Part shown: piece by piece, positions 60,478 through 64,000 of the stretch
How positions within the stretch are numbered: the stretch's first letter is position 1
How the letters are laid out: each line of letters opens with the position of its first letter
Origin: Actinomycetota bacterium
GTDB taxonomy: Bacteria; Actinomycetota; Acidimicrobiia; Acidimicrobiales; Palsa-688
Assembly: GCA_021323695.1 (NCBI GenBank)
Contig: JAJPKN010000068.1
Coordinates: forward strand, 62,001 to 126,000
Length of the DNA: 64,000 bases
Direction of reading: 5' to 3'
Notes under the pieces: generated by a model
What the model saw: the letters and a program-made list of their open reading frames with translations, nothing else
The model's database searches: none
Told to the model about the DNA's origin: nothing
Translations under genes and position numbers: made by a program

Positions 60478-61788
60478 CCGTTGACGCCGGGTTGCCCGCG
60501 CCCGGCCCGGGCGGGGGCCGGGAGAGCCAGTTCCCGGGGCAGGCCGGGCACAGCCCTGCACCGGGCCTTGGGGGAGGCCAGTGGCGGGAGGGGCTCTTGG
60601 TGCTGGCCGACGGCACCGTGTTCCAAGGCGAGGTGGCGGCGGGGCTGGCCTGGGACCGGCCCGCCACCGGCGAGGTCGTGTTCAACACGGTGATGACCGG
60701 CTACCAAGAGGTGCTCACCGACCCCTCCTACGCCGGCCAGGTCATCGCCTTCACCTACCCCCACATCGGCAACTACGGGGTGGCGCCCGACGATGACGAG
60801 AGCCGCCGGCCGTTTTGCCGGGGTGTGGTGGTGCGCGAGCTGACCAGCCAGCCGAGCAACTGGCGCTCGGCCGAGAGCCTGCCCGCCTACCTGTCCCGCC
60901 ACCACCTGGCGGTGATGGCGGGGGTCGACACCCGCCGGTTGACCCGCCACCTACGTGACGCGGGTTCCATGCCGGGTGCCTTCGGGCCGGCCGACGGCGG
61001 GCCGGGCTCCTTCGACCAGGCCGCCTTGCTCCGAGCCGCCCAGGACGAGCCGCCGACCGAGGGCCGGGACCTGGTGGCCGAGGTCACCTGTGCGGCTCCC
61101 TACAGCTACGGCGAAGGCCCGTTCCAGGTTGTGGCCGTGGACTTCGGCATCAAGCGCAACATGCTGCGCTACCTGGGCGAGGTCGCCACCGTGCGGGTGG
61201 TGCCGGCCTACAGCACGGCCGACGAAGTGCTGGGGCTCGAGCCCGACGGGGTGTTCCTCTCCAACGGCCCGGGAGACCCGGCCGCGGTCCGGGGAGCCGC
61301 CCAGTTGGTGGCCCAGTTGCTCGGCAAGCTCCCGGTGTTCGGTATCTGCCTGGGCCACCAGGTCATGGCCACCGCTTTGGGGGCCAAGACCTACAAGCTG
61401 GCGTTCGGCCACCACGGGGGCAACCACCCGGTACGCCGGTTGGCCACCGGGACGGTGGAGATCACCAGCCACAACCACAACTACGCAGTGGCCGACGGGA
61501 CCCTTCCGGCGTCAGTAGAGGTCACCCACGTCAACCTGAACGACGGCGTGATCGAGGGGATGGCCTGCAAGGACCTGGCCGCCTTCTCGGTGCAGTACCA
61601 CCCGGAGGCCGGGCCCGGCCCCCATGACGCCCGGTACCTGTTCTCCGAGTTCGCCGACCTCATGGTGCGCTGGGCCGGCCGCTCGAGAGGCTCCGCCACC
61701 AAGCGCAGCGCCATGGCTAGGGGGGCCATGGCTAAGGGGGCCCGCGCTGGGGGGGCCTGGGCCGGGGCCCGTGCCGCCGAGGGGCCGT

Positions 61789-61796
<8 letters not shown>
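60474..61796 (+). CDS. carA: carbamoyl-phosphate synthase small chain
   Basis: The glutaminase subunit of carbamoyl-phosphate synthase. After a 37-residue Gly/Pro lead the conserved N-domain starts ([32 protein letters not shown]). The class I amidotransferase triad is in [12 protein letters not shown] (nucleophile Cys) and [14 protein letters not shown] (His, Glu). The last 36 residues are Ala/Gly/Arg-rich ([16 protein letters not shown]). Both ends are extended relative to the 370-380 residue family. GTG 60474; carB overlaps its end by eight bases. Confidence 0.95.

Positions 61797-64000
<2,204 letters not shown>

Overview
The window is about 64 kb of very GC-rich DNA with dense, mostly rightward genes, frequent GTG/TTG starts, and 1-4 base overlaps (GTGA, ATGA, TGATG) between neighbours. 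Gene content and order point to Actinomycetota. The runs queA-tgt-yajC-secD-secF-apt-relA, rarA-DUF948-DUF6167-alaS-ruvX-mltG-aroE, aroC-aroK-aroB and pepP-efp-nusB, followed by pyrR-pyrB-pyrC-carA-carB, are the actinobacterial arrangement. The type IV pilus locus and the lack of familiar mycobacterial or streptomycete accessory genes suggest a deep branch such as Acidimicrobiia, but that is inference.

Layout. 0-10 kb: tRNA queuosine modification (queA 3' end, tgt), Sec accessory proteins (yajC, secD, secF), purine salvage (apt), the stringent-response enzyme (rel) and the AAA+ protein rarA. 10-17 kb: two small membrane-associated proteins, alaS, ruvX, mltG and aroE. 17-34 kb: a type IV pilus locus with a DUF4388 protein, PilB, a reverse-strand EAL-HDOD protein, PilT, PilC, the major pilin, a fused PilM-PilN, PilO, a pilin-like protein with Ig-like modules, a second minor pilin, a large PilX-like protein and a small secreted protein. 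The prepilin peptidase lies apart at 38.8 kb. 34-36 kb, reverse strand: a vapBC pair and an APH-fold protein. 36-39 kb: aroC-aroK-aroB.

39.7-54 kb is accessory DNA separating aroB from aroQ and aroQ from pepP. It holds a sulfide-response operon (ArsR-rhodanese, DsrE-like, sulfide:quinone reductase-like), a complete four-gene conservon (cvnA-D), a coiled-coil protein with an SMC-like C-terminus, a frame-disrupted RloA/RloB (AbiL-type) pair, aroQ, a TIM-barrel isomerase-like gene, a frame-disrupted PIN gene and a Gfo/Idh/MocA oxidoreductase. aroQ and the oxidoreductase share a duplicated promoter and 5' coding segment. 54-64 kb: purU (reverse), pepP, efp, nusB and the pyrimidine operon, which runs off the window end inside carB.

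The most interesting signals are the pilus locus (PilMN fusion, both motors with MshEN-like N-termini beside an EAL-HDOD gene, Ig-armed pilin); the RloA/RloB pair whose RloA reading frame breaks exactly at a G9 tract; the duplicated promoter segment; a recognisable PyrR-binding hairpin over the pyrR ribosome-binding site; and in-frame low-complexity expansions inside essential enzymes. I saw no rRNA, tRNA, CRISPR array or transposase.
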